From: Cordia subcordata
Taxonomy: Eukaryota > Streptophyta > Magnoliopsida > Boraginales > Cordiaceae
Assembly (NCBI GenBank): GCA_028554755.1
Contig: JAPTOF010000016.1
Location: forward strand, 756,501-820,500
Reading direction: 5' to 3'
DNA: 64,000 nt
The position numbers were made by a program, and so were the translations under genes. The stretch's first letter is position 1; each line of letters opens with the position of its first letter. Positions 43,551 to 55,139 of the stretch are shown here, in pieces. The notes under the pieces were generated by a model. The model worked only from the letters and a program-made list of their open reading frames with translations, did not search any database and was not told the origin of the DNA.

Positions 43551-46500
43551 ATGTTATCAAGAGTCAACAGCATGGTATGGATGGATGGAAAAGGAGATGA
43601 AGAGACATCAACAACATGGCCTCAAAACAACAACAATAACAACAAAGATGAATTGGAAATGGGAGCACTTTCAACATTCAAATCCATTCTTGAAGCTTCA
43701 GGTGGTGATGATCAAGAATGGTACATGAACAATAACAACAGCAATAACAATGGTGTTGTTGCAGCAGCTAATAACAACAACAATGGCAGCAGCAATACCA
43801 TGCAAGAGCACATGCCTTTCTCACCAAGCTTCAGTCATGAGAATCTGATTCTACAAACAGCAGCTGTGGACTCTTCTGCTTCTTGTTCGCCATCACCAGC
43901 CTCAGTTTTCAACAATCTTGACCCATCCCAGGTACAGTTTTTCTTGCCAGCTAAAACCACCATGCCTATGCTGCTCAATGCAATGTCTAGCAACCCTCTA
44001 GAGAGCAGCTTTGATTTGGGTTGTGAAAGTGCTTTTCTTGAAAGCCAAACGCTTTCGGCTTTTGGCAGAGGAAATAGTGTGTTCAACAATGGTGGTTTTA
44101 ATGATTTAAGCACTCAAGCACAGATGAATGTTCCAAATTTCACCACAAGTCATCATTTTTCAGCTTCCAATTTAGTCCAATTGCCACAAAACAATGGTGG
44201 TTTTGGTGCGTTGGGGTATGGGGGTGCTGTTGGAAATGAGAATTCTATATTTTTAAATAGGTCTAAAATATTGAAGCCACTAGATAATTTCACTTCAATT
44301 GGAGCTCAGCCTACGCTATTCCAGAAAAGGGCTGCTCTCAGAAAGAATTTAGCACACAATGGTGGAAGTTTGGGTGGTGAAATTGGTCAGGTTTCAAACA
44401 ACGGTGAAGGGTTTGAGAAGAACCGGGAGATTATTGAGGTGAACGAGAGGAAAAGGAAAGGTGGAAATGGAGATGATGTGGAGGATGTGAGCTTTGATGG
44501 GTCTAATTTGAATTATGATTCAGATGATTTTGTGGAGAATAATAATGGTGGTAATAATAGTAATAATAAGGGTGAAGAAAGTGGTAAGAATGGTGGAAAC
44601 AGCTCCAATGCTAATAGTACTGTCACTGGTGGGGATCCAAAGGGCAAGAAGAAGGGGCTTCCGGCCAAGAATTTGATGGCCGAACGCCGCCGCCGGAAGA
44701 AGCTCAACGATAGGCTGTACATGCTCAGGTCTGTTGTCCCAAAGATTAGCAAGGTGAGTCGTAAAAAAAAAAAAAAAGAATCTTTACAGCAAATTCTCAT
44801 GAATTAACATTGTTAATTTTCTTACTTTTTGTTCTCCTTCTTCATCTTTTCCCCTTTTTTTTTTTTTGAGCATCTGGAATAACTAGTGAATTACAACTCT
44901 AATGTAGCGTTAATGCTTTTTGTTAATGCTTTTTGCTGGTTGGTTTCATTATCATAAAAAGGCTCCAAAATTGGCTTAGTTTCGAGGTGTAGAATTTATG
45001 TTGAATCACCCTTTAGCGGGGCTACAAGGACTTGAGTCTCTCTCTTGGGTGGGTCATTAAGTTCATGCATCTTTATGGATTAACCAATTTCTAAACACTG
45101 GAGTAGATCCTAAAGAGACACTGCTTCCTCACTAATTTATCTTCAATCGGTATCCTTTGGCCCAACTTTATCCCAGTTTTACAGGACGGAGCAACCCCAT
45201 TTTTCCCTTTTTTCCTTTTATTTTTTTTTTTGGGGGGGCGGGGGTGGGGAGAAGGACTTGTCACTTGGAGTCGAATTTTGTTTGTTTTTTTATGCGTGTC
45301 AAGATCTTCATTTACAAAGCTCAAAAGGGCTGCAAAATAAAGGTGTGTGAAAGCATTAAATTCATTCACATGAAATACATGAACTATTATGAAAATGCAC
45401 CTTAACTTTTGCACCAACAGGCAGAAAAGGGAGTGGTATCATTTGAAAGTTACTACAGTAGCAGCAACCAACTAGGGGATTTATTTTGTTCACTAACATT
45501 TTTGGACTTTGAGATTGTTAGTCCTCACTCATATTCCAGCACCCAAATATGCTTCCTTTTTGAATCTGTTAAATGATTTGGCACCTCTGTACCTGTTGCC
45601 TAGTTTCTTCCTTCAGCGAAGAAAAGGGGATTCATCTTCCTGTTTCGGTTTAGCTTCTTTCTTGCACATTTGACCTTGGACAAAAAATGTTCCTACATGT
45701 TTCCTTTGTGTCGGTGCACAAAATGACTCACCAAGTTAGACCTCTAATAACTAATAAGTAATTTAGGGGAAAACGACTTCAAAAGGCTTCATATGTGGCA
45801 CATCATGAACATCAGAACCTTAAGCATTGAATTGAAAAAAGAAGTAAATGAAAAGCTTGTGGCTGCCTGAAATATCTGCTGATTGTTTAGACTTCTAGAT
45901 CCTTTATCTGAAGCTTCCTAGAAGAGTTGAAGAATACTAGGCTATCATACTCTCTCTTTTCTGGCTCAACTTCCTATTGAAATTATAATGTCGAGAAGTA
46001 GAATTAATTAAAGTTTCAGAGGAAGAGTTTTAGAGAAAGCAATATCAATCATATTTCAAAATTTCCTTTTTAATTGCATAATATGACAAATTCTGGGAAA
46101 AAGAAAAAACAAATTTGAGGTGATATGAATAAACAGGTGCACTTCTGCCAGATGTGAGTTCTTGTTGAATCAGATATCCAAAACTTAAAAGTAGTTGAGA
46201 ATTCTCCAGTACTTTTCTGCTATGTGATGTGATAATCACTTCCTTTTTCTTTTTCTTTTCTTTTTCTGGGATTTTTTTTATTGTGTCAACAGATGGACAG
46301 GGCTTCAATTCTAGGCGATGCAATTGAGTACCTGAAGGAGCTTCTGCAAAAAATCAATGACCTCCACAACGAGCTGGAGTCGACCCCTCCTAGCTCTTCT
46401 TTGACTCCTACCACCAGCTTCTATCCTTTGACGCCTACTGCATCGGCCCTACCCTGCCGTATCAAGGAAGAGCTTTGTCCAAGTGCATTTGCAAGTCCTT

Positions 46501-47443
46501 TATCAAGTCCAACCGGACAACCTGCCAGGGTAAAAGCATCTGCTTTATCTCAATAGTTTCTTCCCCCTTCCGCTTTCATTTGGTTCATCTGTTAAAGATG
46601 CATACATATATTATAATGTTTTTATTGGAACACATGTTGTAACAACAATGGTTTCTGTATTACATCTACTGATCTTGTTGTTCGATGAGCAAACAACAAT
46701 AACAGCATATTCTTTACTATTTCAAAGACAATGACCTCAATAGCAGAGTAAAATTAACTTATTCCATAATGAGGAAGGTCTTTAAAGGTGACGCATGGCA
46801 TATTTTTTTATCTCCTGTATAGGTTGAAGTAAGGGTTAGAGAAGGGAGGGCCGTCAATATCCACATGTTTTGCAATCGTAAACCAGGCATCTTGCTCTCA
46901 ACAATGAGGGCTCTGGACAATCTCGGGCTAGATATCCAGCAAGCCGTTATTAGCTGCTTCAATGGGTTTGCCTTGGATATCTTTAGAGCTGAGGTAATCT
47001 TCTTGTAAACTTGCATACAGCTGACACAGTTTTCCATCATGATCCTTCATTCACTCAGTAGCTCACTGTTACATTAGTAGAGGAAAGATAACTCGTACTT
47101 TTGTACCTTCCAAAGAGCTCATCTTTTATTACATCCTGTAATAAGGATCTGCGTTAAGCTAAATTTTCAGATTTATGGTACCTAGACTTAATCAGTAATA
47201 ATTTGAGGATTTTCCCTGTCTCCGCAATTGGAGATATCACATTTTGGCTACACAAGTACTTTTCTTTGTCGAGGGTTTTTACCTTTATAATTGATATTTT
47301 GCTATAACGGGATCCTTCAAATGTTGATGGTAATATATACATTACTCATCTGTTTGCAGCAATGCAAAGAGGGACAAGAGATCCATCCCGAGCAAATCAA
47401 AGCCATACTGTTGGAATCAGCAGGCTATCATGGTCTGGTTTAG
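43551..47443 (+). CDS. ICE1: bHLH transcription factor ICE1/SCRM-like
   Basis: Four exons, 43551-44753, 46293-46529, 46823-46993 and 47360-47443, give 564 residues. The start [13 protein letters not shown] matches the family N-terminus and is the first in-frame ATG. The N-terminal half is rich in Asn and Ser, with several poly-Asn runs encoded by AAC/AAT repeats. LFQKRAALR is a family landmark. The bHLH lies at about residues 371-424 (basic [11 protein letters not shown], helix 2 [17 protein letters not shown]) and is split by intron 1 exactly in the loop. An ACT-like domain fills residues 481-564. In Arabidopsis, ICE1 activates CBF genes in the cold and, with SPCH, MUTE and FAMA, drives stomatal development. 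Intron 1 is 1.5 kb and holds a G-rich tract at 45232-45249 (G7 C G5 T G4). Confidence 0.95.
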
Positions 47444-47826
47444 AAGTCCTTCAGCAGTCCGGATGATGAAGAAGAGCATTCTGTGTTTTTAGCTTGTATT
47501 TTGTTTGTTTTAGCAATCCTTCAGGCAAAAATGCTTTTCCATCCTAAACTTCTATAAGCTATTTGGGATTCAACTTTGAGATGATATTTACTTGAGTTGT
47601 TTTTTCATGCTATTTTTTAACAAAAAACCGGAGATTGTTTAGTTGTGATATAGTGTTGTTAACATTCTTTCTGATGGATCTACCGTTGTTTAGGAGCATT
47701 GACATTTGAGTAACTTCGGCTCTTGCAGCTTGTTTAGGCTGCATTTTTCTTTAACCAAAGGAATGGAGAAGGATTAGGGAATCCCACCATTGTCTGGATC
47801 TGATTTTTATCAAAGAAAAGAAAGAG

Positions 47827-47828
<2 letters not shown>

Positions 47829-47870
<42 letters not shown>
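47829..47870. repeat. (TC)21 microsatellite
   Basis: A perfect 42-base TC run about 390 bp past the ICE1-like stop, possibly within its 3' flank. Confidence 0.97.
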
Positions 47871-47873
<3 letters not shown>

Positions 47874-48060
47874 GAAAGGGAGGCTAAGGCCAGTAAATCG
47901 AAAATATTCTTAGTGGAAATAACTCCATTTTTAGAATCTACAAAAAACTCTAAAGAGTGGACCTGAAACTTCATTAATCACTGATAGACCAATTGGCTGA
48001 CTAATGTCCCTAAACCCTAAAACCCACACTAACATTAGTTTCTCAAAAAATATGACTCAT

Positions 48061-48225
48061 CTATCTTGTAGCTCGGTCAAAATTGGATTCTTAGGAAAAG
48101 AAAAGAAAGCTCACTTTTTTATTACTCTTCTATCTTGTAGTTCGGTCACAATTAAAAATGATGTGTCCTATAACACAATCTTGTAGTTCAATCAAAGTTA
48201 AAAATAATGTGTTCTGCGACACACA
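48061..48225 (+). repeat. Three-copy degenerate repeat
   Basis: The motif ATCTTGTAGYTCRRTCAMAR occurs at 48063, 48132 and 48178. The last two copies also share a following AAAAATRATGTGTYCT block. Confidence 0.7.
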
Positions 48226-48368
48226 ATCAGACTGCCTCTTGGTACATGCCTCTTGCCTAATCAAAAAGGTAGCAGAGCACCCCTTTGTCCCAAAGTTACA
48301 TCATCATTTTGTCAATTCCTTTGACATGATTCCTTCAAGCGCTGAAGTATACCTTATTTATTCACTTG

Positions 48369-48729
48369 TTAGGGCAACTCCAACAGATTTCTTATTTTTT
48401 CTTTACATCTAATGGACTTTTATCATTTCCTTATATATAGGGATTCTCTATTTTAGTTTTATTCCAATAATTTTCCTACATTTACTCAAATTCTTATTTA
48501 AGGAAATTCTTATTTGAGTTTTACTCTAATAGCTTTCTTATTTTAAAATTTCCCTAATATTATTTTAGGGAATGGGATAGTTATGTTTAGATTTGTTGAT
48601 TTCAAAAAGTTGTTTTGGGATAGAAAAGTTATCACCAAATACAGTGATAAATATAGGGAATCTGTTGGAAGCACTTGTTCCTAATTTGAAGCAGGGATGG
48701 TTTCAGAGAAGCTATTGGAGTTGCTCTAA
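48369..48729. mobile_element. MITE, about 361 bp
   Basis: Terminal inverted repeats of at least 18 bases: left TTAGGGCAACTCCAACAGAT, right read inward TTAGAGCAACTCCAATAGCT. The ends resemble plant Tourist-like MITEs. It is non-coding and lies in the ICE1-ARF convergent gap. Target duplication not settled. Confidence 0.8.
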
Positions 48730-49986
48730 GATCATTACCTTTAACAATCAAAGCATTATAGAGGCGACATCTAGAATTGGACCAACGATTTGAAAAATAC
48801 GCTCCAAGTTCTTTTTTTTTTTTTTTCTCCCCCAAGCATTGAAACCCCAGGACCAGAAGCAACAAGATTGATTCTCATAACAAATAAAATGTGAAAATTT
48901 GTTCCCAAAAGTTCTCGAGTTCAAATTAAATATTTTTCAATTCCTTCCACATGGTTCTCTCTATCAAGAGCCCAGTCCAGATTGATAACTTCGCAACGGA
49001 TTTGTCATCAATTTCACGAGAAATCTCAAGCTCGATCTGAATACAACGTTATAATGTTAAAATCTCACCAAAACCTTAGCTCTCCTACCCCTATCTGTAC
49101 CCCATTTTCACACTAGTTTTTTTTTTTCTTCTGCCAAAGCCAACATGGTAATTGCAGTTGGTATTTGCATCTTCTCAAATGGGAACTCCAATGAATCTTG
49201 AAAACAATCTCGAGAATAGGATACATTATGGAACATTAAGCAATAATATATTAACTTCTTACTAACATCAAAGAAGGGGGAAGTTGGTAATCTGGCTTAT
49301 GTACAGAAAACAAGCTGAAGCAAGGCAAGGCAAGGCAAGACAAGGCATTGCCATTGCTAATAATAATAGACGTGTGCGTATATATATTACGTATATAAAC
49401 AGGACAACAAGAATTGGCTCCAAAAAGGGTCCAAAATTGCCAATATAAGAAAGCTGAATCTATATATAAAGAGACACCATCTGGAAGCCAAAGGGGGGAC
49501 TTTCACCAGCATCTCGTTATGCTAAATAGGATCTCTCCAAAATTTAACATCGGTACGACAAGTCTTCTCCGTGGTCCATGTCGTAAACCTGTGAATTTAA
49601 AAGGAACCACATGTTAATGGCGACCATGAATTTCACATACAAAGAGAAAAATGAACTCCGTAGAATCCCATTAAGTTGTCACAATCAAGGACCACATGAG
49701 GGAAACTACATTTGTCACTTGTAACGCCCCCCCTTCCTTTTAATCCATTTTCAGTCAATATTGTTTGTTTCCCCACGTATTGTCTGTTTTGATCCCTCAT
49801 CTCTTAGCCCATCCCTCACCAGGAATTTCACACAAAGTATCACATTCAAGCAAGGACGGACGTGTCACAGACTGGACGCCTTTTCCCTTTTAATTTCAGC
49901 ATCACTAAGACGAGAGTAATGGATATTATTGAATGTAATTTTTTATTTCGTATCAAAGAACACGCACCTACCTTAAGAAGGTTGCC
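48730..49986. other. ICE1-ARF2 convergent intergenic region
   Basis: Contains a GCAAG pentanucleotide run at about 49319-49345 and probably the ARF 3' UTR. No coding gene was seen. Confidence 0.5.
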
Positions 49987-52900
49987 CTAAGAATCATCTG
50001 GACCTGATGTTGAGGGGAGTGGGAGATTCTTGTCGACTTTAGCAACCAAGCCTTCTGCAACTGATGAATTATCCTCACCTTTCGAGCCAAGGGTGCCGGG
50101 GTTCATGCGCTGGACTTCCTCTTTAGTATAGATGAAAATTTTACGCACCATGCCACAAAATTCTCTGTTTTCACAGAGTGGAAGACAACGGTCAATGAGT
50201 ATCAAACATTAATGAAACGCTGATTAACTGAGAACTAGAACAATGAATTAAGCAACGGGAGTAAAATTGGTTTTCTATTTGATTCATTTAAGGTGAGTGA
50301 GCAGGCTCTTACTCCCATGGATCATCTCCAACGAGCATCATGTCGCCTTCATCATCAGTGTATACGACTAGCCAATTCTTATCCCGAGCACTTAATTCAC
50401 CATTAAACTCAAATAACTGATCAAGTTCAGCAAAAAGTTCATCATAGTTGTCGAACTTGCCAAGATCCACAGACCTTCCAAGGGCAATCCCCTGTTTATG
50501 AACCTGAAACCATACACGTTTGCATGAGTGAACTCAGCTTGATTTTACAATCCTGAGCTACCAAAGACTCGAAGAAAAAAGCTAGTGAAAACCTTGGTGC
50601 AACTCCTTATCGAAGCACTGTGAACTTTGGACTCCTTATCTCTGGTAGTAGCATGAAACATTTGAGCCTGCTTCTCCTGCTCGATACTGGCAACTGGATT
50701 GTCTGCCACTTTTGAACCCTTTGACTGTTCAGACCTCATATCAGAATCGAGGGCAGGGGATTGAGTGACATTTGTTCCAAGATGCGTTTGACCAGATTGT
50801 TCAGTCATTGCATTTCTAAGGGGTATACCGAATAGCTTGCAATTTCCATCTTTATGATTTCCAGCCTCATGTTGCTGTACTAATACAGGTTTTGGCATCA
50901 GGTCTCTTGAGTGCATAGGCATCTGAAGATATGAAGAAATTGGAGGCATCATCCAGTTACTGGGCTGATTGTCCACTCTATGACCAGGAAGCATAGAATA
51001 CTCAGTAAATCCAGCGTATCTAGCATTGCCTCTTGTCTGATAAGGAATGTCAACACCTTGTCCATAAGACGTCCTGTCAGGATCCACCAAATGAAGTGAG
51101 AGACCAGCAGGCATTAGAGCCCAGGGGTTTCCATGTAAGCTGAATTTGCCTTCTAGATTCTGCATCTGTTGCTTCATTGGGTTTGCAGCAACTACTGCTT
51201 GTTCACTTGAGGGCATATGTGAAGAACTACTCTGTGTTCCAAAACTCGATAATAGGTCCGCATATGATGATTCAGGCCTAACTACAGGACACCACTTGTC
51301 TGATCCATCTCTACGCGAAGCTGGCATAACGTCAACCTTTTCATCATCAATTGATGGGGTCCAGACCATAGGCTTCTCAGCAGAGTCTGACTCGATACTC
51401 TCAGCAAATGTGCCTCTCAAGGTCGATAATTCTTGACCTTGCAAGACCCTTGAAAACCCAGAGACGGGCGAAGGGTCTAATATTGTCCTTGATGAACCTA
51501 AATTGAATAACACAATTGGGATAAGCTCCCTGATAATTTGGACGCTCAAATATTATATGGACAACGAACAGCAACTGTACCTTCCTTGGTAAGAACCGAA
51601 GAGTCAGGAGAAGATGGCAAAATATTTGACCGAGGCCTTTTTGCTCGGGGAAGCGACAGTGGATTAAGTGCCGAAGGCATCAGAGCAGGTTCTATTTTCC
51701 AGGGGGAGACTCTATCTGGCCGAGGAATGGTAGAATTTTCATCCCATCGCACCTTAAATTCAAATCCGAAATAAACGTCTTGGCATGAAATACAGAAAGG
51801 AAAAATATGACTTAATAGAGATGAGAAACTACCTTAAGACATCTCCATTTCGATTCAGGCCACCTTTTGGGATCAGCATCTTCAATACCAACTATAGTCC
51901 CAGTGAACCTAAAGGATCGCATGAATTAAAAATAAGTTTGTGATAGAATTCATCAGACAAGCAAAACCAATCACAAGGAAGAAGGGAAGAGGCCATTATC
52001 ACAAATGCTATCATTCTATCATACCTCTGCTCTGGAGCTTCTTCACCTTCGAATCTCATCTTAAACCTCATTCCTATGGTGTAATTGCTTTTTACCGACT
52101 CCATGTACTGGTCAAATGGGACAATGAACTCAGCAGGACTCGTCCTGCAGCGTGTATTAAGTTAGAAGCAGAGTTTAACAAAAAAGAAAACACAATTAAT
52201 TCTTCACCATCATAATTTACATCATAATTTAACTTGAGTAAACATTCAATTGGAATCACATTAGTTATGGTAAAGGAACAGATATTCAAAAGATACTCTC
52301 AATCCAAATATCATGGCAACCAGAAAGTTTACAAGATCCCGAAAGTTATAAAAAGTGCCAAAGATTATTGTTGCAGAATTATCCCATCCAAATAGCAACA
52401 AAACTTCCTATTTAAGAGATCCCAGTCACTGAGAAAATTGGTTGCAAATCTCGACCAATGATTGAGCAACTTTATTGTATCTTATCTAACCTAGAAACTA
52501 AAAATGCTAAACATGATCCTACAAGTCAACTACCTTGGCTTGTAGTAAACCGTGAATATTGTCTTGGTCTGAATGGCATGCCAAGCTGTGGCCAGCACAC
52601 CAAGATGCATGCTGTGACTGGATATGACTGATGATGGAGCATTGCTTTGCTGTCTCATGGCCCGCCTAACTCCAACACGGAGCTCCCCATTTTCACCTCT
52701 AGAATGTGCATGCAACAACAGTTTCAGATATAAATTCGAAGCAGGAAAGAATTAAAGACGCGGACAAACAGCAGCAAACCTTAGAAATATAAAGGCATCC
52801 CCAGCAACAAGCCTCTTTGAACTAACAAAGACACTCCAGCCACTCTGAAGGAGATGCCTCCGCGGCTGACCTGAAATTCACATAAGCAATGTCAATAAAC

Positions 52901-54827
52901 AGAAACTTAAGACGTAAAATTTAAATCTATTCAGCTGGTGGACAATCAGCCTCTATTCGACAAGAAAAGTGCATTAGACAACAAATCTCAAGTGAAGTTA
53001 ACCAGCACATGACGTGCATCTGACTTCAAAACAAAGACACATGCAGCAGAAAATATATTTCTCTATGAATCAGCCAATTATATTATCAATCAAAATTTCA
53101 GTTATATTAATAGTAGCTTAAACTATTTCACCACCCCTACCTTGATCACACAAAAAAAGGGAAAAAAAAAAAAGGTAGTGCAACATATCAAGTGAAAATG
53201 TAAAAAGCATATACAATGGCAATTCACAATGTCATGCAAACTATACCACGAAAGATATGCCTGAATCGCCATTCATTTCCATGCAAATCTTTTGCGACCA
53301 ACTCCTGGGTTGGGGGTTGTCGTGACATGTCCTGTTGAAGGAAAGAACTACCATTTAGATCATAATGTCCAACAAGATCAAATAATTAGAGAAACCGATA
53401 GTCTTTTTTTTAAAGCACAGAATCCTTCTAACCAGGGGGGGAAGGCATTCATCAGCATGCCGTCTCAAAACTGAAAAACCACCATGGGTGCTAGTATCTG
53501 ATGCTGTAAGAGTCTTGCAAAAAGAATGTACATGAAACCGGGGTGGGGCAGGTGGTGAAGGCTCCTTCTTCACAGAATTCTCATCTTGCTGCCATAGACC
53601 ACATTAAATGATTAAAAATTTACTCAACATCCGAAGCTGTTGAAAAAACACATTCACGAACATCTTAGTTTGGCTTACATGTGGCTCAGGCATCAAAATC
53701 ACTTGTGCATACACCTCATCTGTATCTGGTTCGGCCTGTACATACCCATGTACATACACTTAATCATCAAAACATTACTAATCACAAAGCTAAATGCTCA
53801 TGCAAAGCCATTTTCTCATGTAAAAAATTCCTCATAAGAAACTAAAACAAGAGATAGCAGATTGGGGCAACAAATTCCGATAGCTACCGGTAATTGACAA
53901 TTCTGAACAGTCAAAATACCTTCAATTCCACATTGATCACGCGACAGAGTATCTTTGATGGAAGATTATAAACAGGCATGTGCTGATCCGCCAGTTGATT
54001 AGTCGATGCCTCAACCTGTAACAAAGAAACCCATCAGAACGGCACAACTATTTGTAAGCAGAACATACTCCCAACAATTTCATGAACAACAAATGTTCCT
54101 CAAATTTAGAACCAAACATATCTTAAATGCACAGAAAACCCTCATGACAACAACAAATTCAGAAGTCCAACCAGTTAAACAACATCAGCTTTCACTAAAT
54201 GCGTACATAAAAGGTATACTAGAAGCAGAAACAGCAAAGAACTTAACACAAATAGATAGATGAAGAGTTGATGCATCTTAGCTGATTAAATGCTTATATA
54301 GTCCAGAAAGTCTTACTTGTTCTATGTGACCTTGAGGAAAATAGTAAACAAGCTCGTTCTGTCGCAGTACAGTCGCCAATGGCCCAGCACAAGCACGCCA
54401 TAACTCCGTGTACAGCGCCTTCTCAGCATCAACTGCAAAACAAACTCACATCAAATTTAGAATTTATACAAATATATACACATATAAATATAAATATCAT
54501 ATACTACAAAAATCTCGCCGGAAAACGGCATATTCACCGGAATTAGCTTTCCTATGCCTCTACATATATGTACGTGTATCACATACAGCAACAAAAAATA
54601 CTCGCCGCGAAACAAAGTAGACAGGCCGAAATCACCTTTTCCGGCGCTTTGTGTGTACATGTACGTGTGTGTACACTATAAAAACAGAAAATCTCGCCGA
54701 AAAGCACAGTAAACTCACCGGAATTACATTTTCCGGCGACAGAACCGGCCATAGTCACCTCCCGAGCCGCTCGTGAGCCATGGCTGGGCTCGGCGTAGCC
54801 TTTGATCGGTACTTCAGAAGCAGGCAT
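49987..54827 (-). CDS. ARF2: Auxin response factor, ARF2 type
   Basis: 14 exons (minus order 54719-54827, 54317-54432, 53920-54015, 53679-53735, 53433-53588, 53247-53331, 52780-52870, 52534-52698, 52025-52144, 51833-51908, 51581-51752, 50593-51497, 50313-50503, 49987-50164) give 838 residues, near Arabidopsis ARF2 (859). The B3 DNA-binding domain is at about 149-250 ([40 protein letters not shown]), the ARF domain at about 270-355, a Ser/Pro-rich middle region encoded mostly by one 905-bp exon, and the C-terminal PB1 domain at about 717-800 ([17 protein letters not shown]). The protein binds auxin response elements in the nucleus and, by family, is a class B repressor. The middle region lacks the Gln-rich character of activator ARFs. 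The long exon carries a tasiR-ARF site, and the leader has small upstream ORFs. Confidence 0.95.
51430..51450 (-). promoter_or_regulatory. ARF2: tasiR-ARF target site in ARF2
   Basis: On the minus (mRNA) strand this 21-base stretch contains CTTGCAAGGTCAAGAA and encodes R-V-L-Q-G-Q-E. It pairs with the TAS3-derived tasiR-ARF with one internal G:U and a mismatch or wobble at the far end only. ARF2, ARF3 and ARF4 are the known targets, so post-transcriptional silencing through the miR390-TAS3 pathway is expected. Confidence 0.9.
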
Positions 54828-54841
54828 TTTCCTTAACAGTT

Positions 54842-54859
54842 TCAACACAGATCTCTCAT
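54842..54859 (-). CDS. Upstream ORF 2 in the ARF2 leader, 5 codons plus stop
   Basis: ATGAGAGATCTGTGTTGA ends 14 bases before the main start codon (M-R-D-L-C). With so short a gap, re-initiation at the main ATG would be inefficient. Function not shown by sequence alone. Confidence 0.5.
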   Translation of the reverse strand: MRDLC

Positions 54860-54967
54860 CTCCAAAACCTCCAAAAATATATAAATGTCCACCAAAAAAA
54901 AAGTTTCCTAACTCAATTATCACTCCAAAATCGCCGGAAATATCTCAAATTTAACCTCCAAAAAACC

Positions 54968-55051
54968 CTAGCCTCGCAACAGCGCTTTCATAAGACAAAC
55001 CGCAGAGACAGAAACACGATTTCCACACACACTTCTGTCGACTATGCGCAT
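54968..55051 (-). CDS. Upstream ORF 1 in the ARF2 leader, 27 codons plus stop
   Basis: Starts at an ATG in GCATGCGCATAGTCG and ends at TAG 54968-54970. It encodes MRIVDRSVCG and onward. It is inside the leader only if transcription starts upstream of 55051. The CT/GA-rich 55.08-55.11 kb stretch beyond it looks like plant 5' UTR. ARF mRNAs, including ARF2 in Arabidopsis, are known for translational control by uORFs. Confidence 0.45.
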   Translation of the reverse strand: MRIVDRSVCGNRVSVSAVCLMKALLRG

Positions 55052-55139
55052 GCAGCAAAGATGAAATCGCAGTGATGCAACCAGCTTTCTCGCTCTAGTT
55101 TCTCTCTCTCTAAATCAGTAGCTTTCCGTAAGCTTATGG

